A program made the position numbers and the translations under genes. The notes below the pieces were generated by a model that was not told the origin of the DNA, made no database searches, and saw nothing but the letters and a program-made list of their open reading frames with translations. A DNA stretch of 64,000 nt from Alistipes sp. (GTDB lineage Bacteria; Bacteroidota; Bacteroidia; Bacteroidales; Rikenellaceae), in the NCBI GenBank assembly GCA_021201825.1, contig JAJQED010000003.1, positions 177,541 to 241,540 on the forward strand. The letters run 5' to 3'. Shown here one piece after another: positions 18,119 through 26,437 of the stretch (positions are counted from its first letter, which is position 1; every line of letters begins with the position of its first letter).

Positions 18119-19132
18119 ATGAATAGACCGGTTCAGTTCATAAAAACGGCCATAGTGCTGGCAGGGTGTGCTCTGGCGCTTTCCTGCGGGAATAACCGCA
18201 AGGCTCCCGAGGGGGAATTGCAGGGCGAAATATCCCTTTCGGGCGCGTTCGCGCTCTATCCGCTGGCCGTCAAGTGGGCCGACGAATTCCGCAAGCTCCA
18301 TCCGTACGTAAAGATAGACATTTCCGCCGGAGGAGCGGGCAAGGGAATGACGGACGCCCTGGCGCAGGTCGTCGACCTGGGCATGGTCTCCCGTGACGTT
18401 TACGATTCGGAGGTTGCCAAGGGGGCCCTGGCTTTCGCTGTGGCAAAGGATGCAGTGGTCGCTACGATCAACGCCGACAACCCGGTACTGGAAAAGTTGC
18501 TCGAAACCGGGCTTACACAGCAGAATGCCGTCAGATTGTGGATAACTGAAGATATAACGATATGGGGCCAGTTGACCGGGACGCCGGACGATACCCCGGT
18601 ACACGTATATACCCGGTCGGATGCGTGCGGCGCGGCCGAAACGTGGGCCCAGTGGCTCGGGGCGACCCAGGAGGACCTGGGCGGCACGGCCGTTTTCGGG
18701 GACCCCGGCGTTGCCATGGCCGTCCAGAAAGACAAGCTGGCGATCGGGCTCAATAACCTTTCCTACGCTTACGACGAAAATACGCGGCTGCCGAATCCGG
18801 GTATAGTGGTTATGCCCATAGATGTGGACGGGAACGGCCGCGTGGACGACTACGAAAGGTTTTATGCCACCAAAGACGATATTATCGAAGCCATAGCAAA
18901 CGACAGGTATCCGTCGCCTCCGGCACGGGATCTTTATCTCGTCTCGAACGGCGTACCGCAGAATCCGGTAGTTATCGAATTCCTGCGCTTTATCCTGACC
19001 GAGGGCCAGCAATACAACGTGCCGTCGGGATTCATCGGCCTGTCACAGGATAAGCTTGATGCCGGGCTGGCATTGCTTCCTGCCGAGGCGCTGTCCGTGG
19101 AACCTGTCGAAGAAGAAGAGACTGCAGAATGA
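18119..19132 (+). CDS. PstS-type oxyanion-binding lipoprotein
   Basis: A 337-residue lipoprotein: basic N-terminus, hydrophobic stretch and Cys23 in LALSC. I use the ATG at 18119 over an in-frame TTG at 18092 because it starts the signal. The fold is that of PstS (LSGAFALYPLAVKWADEF, AQVVDLGMVSRDV). The anion-binding loops look altered: GGAGKGM (residues 71-77) stands where many PstS have GGSGxG, and RSDACGAAETW (166-176) where they have an SGT motif. It is the first gene of pstSCAB-cysDNH with a 4-base overlap to pstC and no phoU. It may bind sulfate or another oxyanion instead of phosphate. That is inference. Confidence 0.78.
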   Translation: MNRPVQFIKTAIVLAGCALALSCGNNRKAPEGELQGEISLSGAFALYPLAVKWADEFRKLHPYVKIDISAGGAGKGMTDALAQVVDLGMVSRDVYDSEVAKGALAFAVAKDAVVATINADNPVLEKLLETGLTQQNAVRLWITEDITIWGQLTGTPDDTPVHVYTRSDACGAAETWAQWLGATQEDLGGTAVFGDPGVAMAVQKDKLAIGLNNLSYAYDENTRLPNPGIVVMPIDVDGNGRVDDYERFYATKDDIIEAIANDRYPSPPARDLYLVSNGVPQNPVVIEFLRFILTEGQQYNVPSGFIGLSQDKLDAGLALLPAEALSVEPVEEEETAE

Positions 19133-20019
19133 ATTCCCGTATCCTGAAAGACAGAACGGCGGGCGGGGTGATGTTCTTTCTCACCATTGCCACCCTGCTG
19201 CTAGTTTTCGTCATGGGAATAGGGCTTTTCATAAAATCGGCTCCGATATTCGAAGAGCACTCCCTGCGGGAGTTGATCTTCTCTGCTAACTGGAAACCGC
19301 TCAAGAACGAGTTCGGTTTCCTGCCGTTTATAATGGGTACTTTGTGGGTCACGGGGCTGGCCATATTGCTGGCTTTCCCGGTAGCCCTGTTAACGGCGGT
19401 GTTCCTGACCGAGTATGCCAAACCACGGGTTAAAAGATACGTATTCCCGGCTCTCGATATCCTGGCCGGCCTGCCGTCGGTGATTTACGGCGTGTGGGGC
19501 ACCCTGCTTATCGTGCCGTGGATATCTACCAAACTGGCGCCGCGATTCGTGGAGTTTTCCGCGGGATATACCGTCCTTGCCGGGGGCATCGTCCTCGGGG
19601 TCATGATCCTGCCATTACTGGTGAGCCTTTTCATAGAGTTGTTCACTTCGGTGCCTAACGAATTGCGGGAGGCCTCGATGTCGTTGGGTGCAACCAAGTG
19701 GCAAACTTCCAAATTCGTAATGCTCCGGCGCACTTTCCCCGGAATAGTGGCGGCCGTAGTCCTGGCGATTTCGAGGGCGTTCGGCGAGACTATCGCCGTG
19801 CTGATGGTCTGCGGTAACCTGCCGCAGATGCCCGGTTCGATCTTCGACGCGTGCTACCCGCTCCCGGCCCTGATAGCAAATAATTACGGCGAAATGCTCT
19901 CCCTGCCCAACTACGAGGCGGCCTTGATGTTCGCCGCGCTGATACTGTTCGTAGTAGTCCTGTTGTTCAACCTGATATCGCGGATCGTTCTGTACCGCAT
20001 CGAAAAAACGTTCCGGTAA
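19129..20019 (+). CDS. pstC: PstC-type ABC transporter permease
   Basis: A 296-residue inner-membrane permease with six predicted helices. The cytoplasmic EAA loop reads LREASMSLGATKWQT, and the family segment PSVIYGVWGTLLIVP is present. The start overlaps the binding-protein stop by 4 bases and the stop overlaps the next start by one base, so the four transporter genes are translationally coupled. It forms the channel with the PstA-type partner. By family it moves phosphate; operon context suggests it may serve sulfate uptake. Confidence 0.88.
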   Translation: MNSRILKDRTAGGVMFFLTIATLLLVFVMGIGLFIKSAPIFEEHSLRELIFSANWKPLKNEFGFLPFIMGTLWVTGLAILLAFPVALLTAVFLTEYAKPRVKRYVFPALDILAGLPSVIYGVWGTLLIVPWISTKLAPRFVEFSAGYTVLAGGIVLGVMILPLLVSLFIELFTSVPNELREASMSLGATKWQTSKFVMLRRTFPGIVAAVVLAISRAFGETIAVLMVCGNLPQMPGSIFDACYPLPALIANNYGEMLSLPNYEAALMFAALILFVVVLLFNLISRIVLYRIEKTFR

Positions 20020-20867
20020 TGAAAGTGAAATTCATAGAGGAAAAGGCGGTAAAGGTCCTTATGATAGGGGCAACCCTGTTGGTGTTCGGCTTCGTGCTTA
20101 GTATCATCTGGACCATCGTGGAAAAAGGGTGGGGCGCCATGAGCTGGGACATGATCACCAAACTGCCCGGCGGCGGCTTCTATATCGGCAAGGAGGGAGG
20201 GTTCCTTAACGCCATCGTGGGGTCGCTCTACATCGTTGGATGGTCTACGCTGCTTGGCCTGCTGATAAGTATTCCCGTTGTTTTCTATATGAACGTTTAC
20301 TTGAAGCGGGATTCGAAATTAGGTTATGTTGCCCGGTTGGCTTACGATATCCTGTTCGGCATACCGTCCATTGTCTACGGGGCGTTCGGCTTCTCGATCA
20401 TGATATATTTAGGACTGCGGACTTCTCTTCTGGGTGGGATTATCGTGGTGACGCTGCTGATAATTCCTATCTTTATACGTTCGATGGACGAGGTAGCCCG
20501 GCAGTTCCCGCGCGATATACTCGAAGCGGCATACGCCCTCGGTGCCACGCGGCTCGAGACCGTAAATGTCGTCTTGCGACAGATAGCTCCCGGTATCGCT
20601 ACCGCAACACTGCTCTCTATCGGTCGCGCGATCGGGGATGCGGCCGGGGTGATGTTCACGGCCGGGTATACCGACAGTATCCCGACCTCGTTCACCCAGC
20701 CTGCGGCCACATTGCCGCTGGCCGTATTTTTCCAGATGAGCAGTCCCGTAAAGGAAGTGCAGGACCGGGCTTATGCCGCCGCTCTGGTGTTGACCCTTAT
20801 AGTGTTGATACTGAGTCTTGCCGGCCGGTTCATAACAAACAGGTATTCAAAAAACAAAATACGATGA
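20019..20867 (+). CDS. pstA: PstA-type ABC transporter permease
   Basis: A 282-residue permease with about six membrane helices. The EAA loop reads ILEAAYALGATRLETV and the segment GIPSIVYGAFGFSI is typical of PstA. It pairs with PstC to form the translocation pore. Start and stop codons overlap the neighbouring genes (TAATG before, ATGA after). Length and topology are normal for the family. Confidence 0.88.
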   Translation: MKVKFIEEKAVKVLMIGATLLVFGFVLSIIWTIVEKGWGAMSWDMITKLPGGGFYIGKEGGFLNAIVGSLYIVGWSTLLGLLISIPVVFYMNVYLKRDSKLGYVARLAYDILFGIPSIVYGAFGFSIMIYLGLRTSLLGGIIVVTLLIIPIFIRSMDEVARQFPRDILEAAYALGATRLETVNVVLRQIAPGIATATLLSIGRAIGDAAGVMFTAGYTDSIPTSFTQPAATLPLAVFFQMSSPVKEVQDRAYAAALVLTLIVLILSLAGRFITNRYSKNKIR

Positions 20868-21733
20868 GGAACCTCTTTTCGACATTCACGCTGGAGAGCG
20901 AACTGCGGCCGGCTTATCTCGGGACAACCAAGAAATCGGCCCTATTCCGCCCGAACTATAAGTTCATGCGTGAGGAAGACCGTACGGAGATCAAAGTCGA
21001 GGGGCTGGACGTCTATATAGGCGCCAACCATATACTTAAAAATATCGACGTAGCAATCCCCGATAAGAAGATAACCTGCATCGTCGGGCCGTCGGGGTGC
21101 GGCAAGTCGACCCTGCTCAAGACCTTTAACCGACTTATCGATACCGTGGACGGCAGCCGGTTGAGCGGGAAAGTTATCGTCAACGGGGAGGATATCGTCG
21201 CCGGTACCACGGATATAACGCGCCTGCGCCGCAAGATGGGCCTGGTGTCCCAGAAACCCTGCCCCCTGCCGATGTCCATCTTCGATAACGTGGCTTACGG
21301 GTGCCGTATCCACGGGATACGCAACAAGATGAAACTGCGGATGATCGTTAAATACTACTTGGAGGCCGCAGGGTTATGGGACGAGGTAAAGGACAGGCTC
21401 AATACACCGGCCGTAAGGCTTTCCATCGGACAGCAGCAGCGGTTGTGCCTGGCTCGAAGCCTTGCCGTGGAGCCGCAGTTCATCCTTGCCGACGAGGCAA
21501 CGAGTGCGCTGGATCCTATATCGAGCAAGACCATAGAGGAACTGTTCGTCAAGCTGAAGCAGGATTATTCCATCGTGATGGTCACCCATACCCTCCGCCA
21601 GGCTCTCCGTATCGCGGATTATGTGATATTTATGTACCTCGGTGAAGTGGTCGAGGCCGGCGATGCACAGCAGGTATTCAACCACCCCAAAAACGAACTT
21701 ACCAAAAATTACCTGTCGGGAGCGTTCAGCTGA
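20864..21733 (+). CDS. pstB: PstB-type ABC transporter ATPase
   Basis: A 289-residue ATPase starting at the ATGA overlap with pstA; the frame is open further upstream but that part is not coding. Walker A is GPSGCGKSTLLK, the signature is LSIGQQQRLCLARSLA and Walker B is FILADEATSALDP. PstB proteins normally show LSGGQ and a DEP box, so Ile in the signature and DEATSALDP are departures. About 45 N-terminal residues precede the usual start of the ATPase fold (EIKVEGLDVYIG). A second ATG at 20966 (MREEDR) could be used instead. No phoU follows; cysD begins 29 bases later. Confidence 0.85.
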   Translation: MRNLFSTFTLESELRPAYLGTTKKSALFRPNYKFMREEDRTEIKVEGLDVYIGANHILKNIDVAIPDKKITCIVGPSGCGKSTLLKTFNRLIDTVDGSRLSGKVIVNGEDIVAGTTDITRLRRKMGLVSQKPCPLPMSIFDNVAYGCRIHGIRNKMKLRMIVKYYLEAAGLWDEVKDRLNTPAVRLSIGQQQRLCLARSLAVEPQFILADEATSALDPISSKTIEELFVKLKQDYSIVMVTHTLRQALRIADYVIFMYLGEVVEAGDAQQVFNHPKNELTKNYLSGAFS

Positions 21734-21762
21734 TCGCCCGCGGTGAAATAACTCAAAAATAA

Positions 21763-22668
21763 ATGGAAAACCGCAAATTGACACACCTACGGGAACTGGA
21801 GTCCGAATCCATATACGTCCTTCGGGAGGTGGCAGCACAGTTCGAACGGCCCGTGATACTTTTTTCGGGCGGCAAGGATTCGATCGTGGTGACGCACCTT
21901 GCCTATAAAGCGTTCTATCCCTCGCGGATACCGTTCCCGCTCCTGCATATCGATACCGGCCATAATTTTAAGGAGACGATAGATTACCGGGACGCCCTGG
22001 TAGAGAAACTAGGCGCAAAGCTGATCGTGGGGTCGGTACAGGAATCCATCGACAGCGGTCGGGTGAAAGAGGAGACCGGATATAATGCCAGCCGTAACCG
22101 CCTGCAAACAACGACCCTGCTCGACACTATCGAGAAATATAAGTTCGACGCCGCCATCGGCGGCGCGCGGCGCGACGAGGAAAAGGCCCGGGCCAAGGAG
22201 CGGTTCTTTTCACACCGCGACGAATTCGGCCAGTGGGACCCTAAAAACCAGCGGCCCGAGCTATGGAACATATTCAACGGGCTGAAGAACATGGGCGAAC
22301 ACTTCCGCGTGTTCCCGATCAGCAACTGGACCGAAATGGACGTGTGGCAATATATATATCAGGAGAATATCGAAATGCCGTCCATCTACTTCACCCATGA
22401 GCGGGACGTCTTTTACAGGGACGGGCAATGGCTTGCGGCCGAGGAGTGCATGAAACTCAAACCGACCGAAACGGTGGAGCGTAGGCGGGTACGCTGCCGC
22501 ACGATCGGCGACATCAGCTGTACGGGCCTCACGCTTTCCGAGGCCAACGACATGGTTGACATAATTGAAGAAATTGCGGCTACGAGGGTTACCGAGCGCG
22601 GCGGCAGGGCCGACGACAAACGCTCCGAAACCGCCATGGAGGACCGCAAGATAGCGGGATATTTTTAA
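21763..22668 (+). CDS. cysD: Sulfate adenylyltransferase subunit 2
   Basis: A 301-residue PP-loop protein. LFSGGKDSIVV is the pyrophosphate-binding loop, and HIDTGHNFKET, GGARRDEEKARAKER and the C-terminal RRVRCRTIGD match CysD. With CysN it makes adenosine 5'-phosphosulfate (APS) from ATP and sulfate in the cytoplasm. It follows pstB by 29 bases and its stop overlaps the cysN start by one base. Length is normal for the family. This assignment is firm. Confidence 0.95.
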   Translation: MENRKLTHLRELESESIYVLREVAAQFERPVILFSGGKDSIVVTHLAYKAFYPSRIPFPLLHIDTGHNFKETIDYRDALVEKLGAKLIVGSVQESIDSGRVKEETGYNASRNRLQTTTLLDTIEKYKFDAAIGGARRDEEKARAKERFFSHRDEFGQWDPKNQRPELWNIFNGLKNMGEHFRVFPISNWTEMDVWQYIYQENIEMPSIYFTHERDVFYRDGQWLAAEECMKLKPTETVERRRVRCRTIGDISCTGLTLSEANDMVDIIEEIAATRVTERGGRADDKRSETAMEDRKIAGYF

Positions 22669-23960
22669 TGCGCAACGACATGGATACAACCCAAAGGAAC
22701 GGATATCTCGATATGGAACTGCTGCGGTTCACGACCGCAGGTAGCGTAGATGACGGCAAGAGCACGCTTATCGGGCGGTTGCTGTATGACAGTAAATCGA
22801 TATTCGAGGACCAGATGGAAGCGATCGAGACGGCATCCCAAAGGGCCGGCAACGAAGAGGTGAACCTGGCCCTGCTGACGGACGGGCTGCGGGCCGAACG
22901 GGAACAGGGGATCACTATAGACGTGGCTTACAGGTATTTCGCCACTCCCCGGCGGAAATTCATAATCGCCGACACCCCGGGCCATATACAGTACACCCGC
23001 AATATGGTGACGGGAGCCTCGACGGCCGACCTGGCCATTATCCTGGTCGATGCCCGTAACGGCGTAATGGAACAGACGGTACGGCACTCTTATATAGCCT
23101 CGCTCCTGGATATAAAGTATATCGTGGTTTGCATCAATAAGATGGACCTTGTGGATTTTTCCGGAAAGGTTTACGACGATATCCGGCGCAGCTATAAGGA
23201 GATGGCGGCACAGTTGGAGCTTCCGGACGTTAAATTCATCCCCATTTCGGCAAAACTCGGGGACAATGTCGTGACCCCGTCCGCCAACATGCCGTGGTAT
23301 ATCGGGCGGACCCTTATGGAGATACTCGAAACCACCGACGTGGGGCATAAGTCGGGTACGGAATTTCGCTTTCCCGTGCAGTATGTCATACGTCCGCAGT
23401 CCGATAAGTTCCATGATTTCCGGGGTTATGCAGGCCGCCTTGCCGGCGGCGTAGCCCGAACGGGTCAACAGATCACCGTCTACCCCTCGGGGCGTACTTC
23501 CCGTATATCATCTATCCATCAGAGTGATAAGGAACTTGCAGAAGCGTTTTCGCCCGAGTCGGTCAGTATTTGCCTCGATGACGATATAGATATCAGCCGG
23601 GGGGATATACTCGTCGCTTCCGACGAGCGCCAGCCGTCCGTATCGAAAGATATCTCCATGACGGTTTGCTGGTTCAACGAGCGGCCGCTTGCGGTGGGGG
23701 AGAAATATATTATCCGCCATGCTACACGCGAGACGGTAGGTGTCGTAAAAAGTATCGGCAAAAAAATTAACGTTAACACGCTCGGTCTCGAGACAGGGGT
23801 GGCCGAATTGCGGATGAACGATATTGCAACCGTCACCATCCGTACGGCCCAACCCCTGGTGTTCGACGATTACAATGAGAACCGGACCACCGGCAGCCTT
23901 ATTTTCGTGGATAAGGATACTTTCGAGACGGCAGGGGCGGGAATGATAACCACAGTATGA
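22668..23960 (+). CDS. cysN: Sulfate adenylyltransferase subunit 1 (GTPase)
   Basis: A 430-residue EF-Tu-like GTPase. AGSVDDGKSTLIGRLLYDSK is the P-loop, DTPGHIQYTRNMVTGAS is the G3 region and NKMDLV the G4 motif, followed by beta-barrel domains. It couples GTP hydrolysis to APS formation by CysD. No APS kinase domain is fused to the end, and no cysC is in the operon, which agrees with the APS-type reductase next. An internal ATG four codons in is an alternative start. The start overlaps cysD (TAATG) and the stop overlaps cysH (ATGA). Confidence 0.95.
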   Translation: MRNDMDTTQRNGYLDMELLRFTTAGSVDDGKSTLIGRLLYDSKSIFEDQMEAIETASQRAGNEEVNLALLTDGLRAEREQGITIDVAYRYFATPRRKFIIADTPGHIQYTRNMVTGASTADLAIILVDARNGVMEQTVRHSYIASLLDIKYIVVCINKMDLVDFSGKVYDDIRRSYKEMAAQLELPDVKFIPISAKLGDNVVTPSANMPWYIGRTLMEILETTDVGHKSGTEFRFPVQYVIRPQSDKFHDFRGYAGRLAGGVARTGQQITVYPSGRTSRISSIHQSDKELAEAFSPESVSICLDDDIDISRGDILVASDERQPSVSKDISMTVCWFNERPLAVGEKYIIRHATRETVGVVKSIGKKINVNTLGLETGVAELRMNDIATVTIRTAQPLVFDDYNENRTTGSLIFVDKDTFETAGAGMITTV

Positions 23961-24685
23961 CGCAACGGCAAACGATAGATAAACAGTCGCAGGTAGATAT
24001 ACTTAACGAACGGTTCGCGGATGCGGCGCCCGAAACTGTCCTGGAATATTTCCTGGAGACATACGGGGACCGTATCGCCCTTTCGTCGAGCCTGTCCCTC
24101 GAGGATCAGGTGCTCACCGATATGGTTTGCCGGATCCGACCCGGGGCGAGGATTTTCACCCTCGATACGGGTCGCCTTTTCCCGGAGACTTACAGCCTTA
24201 TCGAACGCACGAACCGCAAATACGGCACCCGGATAGAGGTCTTTTTCCCGGATTGCTCACGGGTAGAGGAGATGGTTAAACAGGAGGGTATAAACCTGTT
24301 CTACGACGGGATAGAAAAGCGGAAATTATGCTGTGAAGTGCGTAAGCTCGAGCCACTGCGGCGCGCGTTTAAAGGCCTAGACGTATGGATATGCGGCCTG
24401 AGACGGGAGCAGTCGGTGACACGTACCGATATGAAGTTGGTGGAGGTGGACGCCTCGAACGACCTGATAAAACTCAACCCGCTCATAAGTTGGACCGAAC
24501 AGCAGGTCAGGGATTATATCCGTGAACAAAACGTTCCCTATAACAAGCTGCATGACGAGGGCTATCCCAGTATCGGGTGCCAGCCGTGTACATGGGCCGT
24601 AGAACCGGGAGAGGACGTACGGGCAGGCAGATGGTGGTGGGAGTCTCCGGAGCATAAGGAATGCGGTTTGCACCGCCGACGTTAG
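23957..24685 (+). CDS. cysH: APS reductase of the CysH family (Fe-S type)
   Basis: A 242-residue reductase that converts APS to sulfite using thioredoxin-type reductant. LSSSLSLEDQVLTDM is the nucleotide-binding PP-loop variant. The cysteine pairs KRKLCCEVRK and SIGCQPCTW bind a [4Fe-4S] cluster in APS reductases and are absent from PAPS-specific enzymes, and KECGLH carries the catalytic Cys near the C-terminus. So the pathway goes straight from APS, and cysC is not needed. Sulfite reductase is not in the window. The gene overlaps cysN by 4 bases and ends at a terminator. Confidence 0.92.
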   Translation: MTQRQTIDKQSQVDILNERFADAAPETVLEYFLETYGDRIALSSSLSLEDQVLTDMVCRIRPGARIFTLDTGRLFPETYSLIERTNRKYGTRIEVFFPDCSRVEEMVKQEGINLFYDGIEKRKLCCEVRKLEPLRRAFKGLDVWICGLRREQSVTRTDMKLVEVDASNDLIKLNPLISWTEQQVRDYIREQNVPYNKLHDEGYPSIGCQPCTWAVEPGEDVRAGRWWWESPEHKECGLHRRR

Positions 24686-24692
24686 AAAGCAT

Positions 24693-24720
24693 GACAGCCC
24701 GGCCATTCGGCCGGGCTGTC
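24693..24720. terminator. Terminator of the pst-cys operon
   Basis: A perfect 12-bp stem (GACAGCCCGGCC / GGCCGGGCTGTC) with an ATTC loop is followed by CCTTTATT. It lies between convergent genes, and the minus-strand gene may also use it. Confidence 0.88.
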
Positions 24721-24740
24721 CCTTTATTAAAAAACTTTCC

Positions 24741-25370
24741 CTAAATAATATACTGGGCTTTGAGGTCCTTTATGATCTCCTCGGAGAAGCTTTCGGCGAG
24801 CGATTTCGTATTGGACGGGTCGTAACTGCGGGTCTGGGCCGAGTAGATCAGTTTGTCGCTCGGCAATGAATAGAGGTCGGCGTCCAACACATAGGTAGTG
24901 GAAGTCGTATAGTATCCCGGGCTGTAGATGGTGTCCCACATGTAGCGGTAGCGCCCGTAATAACCGTAATAGGTCGGTCCGTAGGGGCTCACGTATGCCG
25001 AACCGGGAACATAGTCTATGTCCTTATCCTTGGCGGTGAGGCAAACGATCATAATGGCGTCGTAACCTGCGTTCGAAAGCTGGGAATCTACCTGCTCCTG
25101 GGTAAGGTTCCCGAATCCCTTGGGGCCGAATACCGAAGTACCCGTAACGGCCGTAATACCCTGTGCCGAAAGGTCGGCGCTCATTATCCGTTCGATATTG
25201 TCCTTGGCTTCACGGTCGGCCATCATGGCCAGCACCAGAACCTTGTCCACTTTTGTGCCTGAGGCCGTGGGCGACTTCCACGACGATACGACCTTGGTCG
25301 AGGTCGAACAGGACGAAAAAACTATCGCCGCTATGGCTGCGGCAACCGTAAGTAATAATATTTTTTTCAT
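24741..25370 (-). CDS. Hypothetical lipoprotein
   Basis: A 209-residue lipoprotein. I chose the ATG at 25370 (MKKILLLTVAAAIAAIVFSS) because it gives a clean lipoprotein signal ending at the Cys of VFSSCSTST; the frame runs six codons higher. After the anchor come KVDKVLVLAMMADREAKDN and a Tyr/Gly-rich stretch (YYGYYGRYRYMWDTIY) in the middle. The first part recalls DUF4136-like lipoproteins, but I am not certain. It probably faces the periplasm. It converges with cysH and stands alone. Confidence 0.68.
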   Translation of the reverse strand: MKKILLLTVAAAIAAIVFSSCSTSTKVVSSWKSPTASGTKVDKVLVLAMMADREAKDNIERIMSADLSAQGITAVTGTSVFGPKGFGNLTQEQVDSQLSNAGYDAIMIVCLTAKDKDIDYVPGSAYVSPYGPTYYGYYGRYRYMWDTIYSPGYYTTSTTYVLDADLYSLPSDKLIYSAQTRSYDPSNTKSLAESFSEEIIKDLKAQYII

Positions 25371-25475
25371 GGTAACTGTTTTAGACAATTTTTAACACCA
25401 ATTACGATGCCATTCGCGATTGTTCTCAATACCATGACGGCCGCAGCGGTCCACTCCCGGGACACGTAAAGTAAA

Positions 25476-25499
25476 AAGCCCGGCTGGTAGCACGGGCTT
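25476..25499 (-). terminator. Possible minus-strand terminator
   Basis: Read on the minus strand, a 7-bp stem AAGCCCG / CGGGCTT with a 10-base loop is followed by a run of T. It could end the yjdM transcript or an unannotated RNA from the region to its right. Confidence 0.4.
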
Positions 25500-25720
25500 A
25501 AATAGTTATTATATAGATAATGTTAATAATTGGTTCCGATTTCCGAACACGAAGTTAGGAAAAATGCCGGTGCCTACGGAAAAATGTTATTAGAATTCTA
25601 TTAGAATTTCATCCGGACAGGCAACCTGATGGTCAGGCAGGTCCCGGGAAAAGCAGAAACGGCCCGTAAAATTTTCCACGCCCGTTTAGACAGAAACGCC
25701 GGTTGAACATATTTATAGTA
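25500..25720. other. Intergenic region with phased direct repeats
   Basis: No gene is supported here. The only clear structure is a direct repeat of TATTAGAATT at 25588-25597 and 25599-25608, an 11-base period close to one helical turn, which could be a regulator site. No exact TAnnTTTG box was found on either strand. Confidence 0.4.
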
Positions 25721-25953
25721 GTAACGGGTTTTCCGTTACGGTCTTCATGTACGGCCGGGTCTAGGGGTAGTTCCCGGCCGTTATAGACGGTTTTATTAAG
25801 GGTTTATAGAAATATCTATTGAAGTTTGGTGTAGTAGGGATCGCAGAAATATGGATATTTTGAATACCGCAGGATCTACATTCTTTATTTTACTGCGGAT
25901 GAATCGATTCCCATGCAGGGGCCTATCTTATTTCCTGCATGGGATTTCTTTTT
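25721..25953 (+). ncRNA. Candidate structured RNA ending in a terminator
   Basis: Two perfect hairpins come in succession, GTAACGG / CCGTTAC (25721-25739) and ACGGCCGGG / CCCGGCCGT (25751-25781). A weaker stem CCGCA / TGCGG follows (25867-25898) and then a strong terminator. No protein frame explains them and the upstream lipoprotein gene points the other way. No -7 box was found upstream, so the 5' end is unknown. The call is tentative. Confidence 0.28.
25909..25953 (+). terminator. Rho-independent terminator of an unknown transcript
   Basis: An 11-bp perfect stem (TCCCATGCAGG / CCTGCATGGGA) with a 14-base loop is followed by TTTCTTTTTTT. No plus-strand gene lies upstream within 1.2 kb, so it points to an unannotated RNA or to antisense control of yjdM. 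Confidence 0.7.
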
Positions 25954-25971
25954 TTAACCCGGCCTCCCCGG

Positions 25972-26298
25972 CTATTTTTTCAGGAAACAGGTTTTCAGGA
26001 CAATACCGCTGCCGTCAATGCGGCAATCCACTTCTTCGGGGTTATCCGTCAGGCGGATACTCTTTACCTTTGTGCCGCGCTTTATCACCATTGACGAGCC
26101 TTTGACTTTAAGGTCCTTGATTACCGTTACGGCATCGCCGTCCTGCAGCGGGGCGCCGTTGCAGTCCACCGCAGCGGTCGGGCTATCGGGAATTTCATCC
26201 GCATTCCATTCGTGGCCGCATACCGGGCATATCATCATTTGCCCGTCGCTGTAAACACTGTCGGCCGCGCAAACGGGGCAATCCGGAAATTCATTCAT
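25972..26298 (-). CDS. yjdM: Zinc-ribbon YjdM (PhnA-like) protein
   Basis: A 108-residue protein. The start at 26298 (MNEFPDCPVCAADS) matches the usual N-terminus of the family; another Met lies four codons upstream. An N-terminal zinc ribbon CPVC...CPVCGHEWN is followed by the PhnA/YjdM core (LQDGDAVTVIKDLKVKGSS, then VIKRGTKVKSIRL). The name PhnA comes from a distant link to phosphonate use, but the real function is unknown. It is transcribed divergently from the peptidase fusion. Confidence 0.88.
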   Translation of the reverse strand: MNEFPDCPVCAADSVYSDGQMMICPVCGHEWNADEIPDSPTAAVDCNGAPLQDGDAVTVIKDLKVKGSSMVIKRGTKVKSIRLTDNPEEVDCRIDGSGIVLKTCFLKK

Positions 26299-26437
26299 AT
26301 CTGATCCCATTAAGTTGTTTTTACAGCGCAAAGATAACCAATGCCGGGTAACCGCCCGCCGAAAATGATTAGAGGGTACGGTAAATATTCGCCATACGAA
26401 TACTGACAAACCCGTAATATCGTTAACTTTGGAGGGC

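Noticed and set aside
20240..20863. Upstream extension of the pstB frame by about 200 codons
   Set aside because: It lies entirely inside pstA and its translation is unlike any ATPase; the ATGA overlap at 20864 is the natural start.
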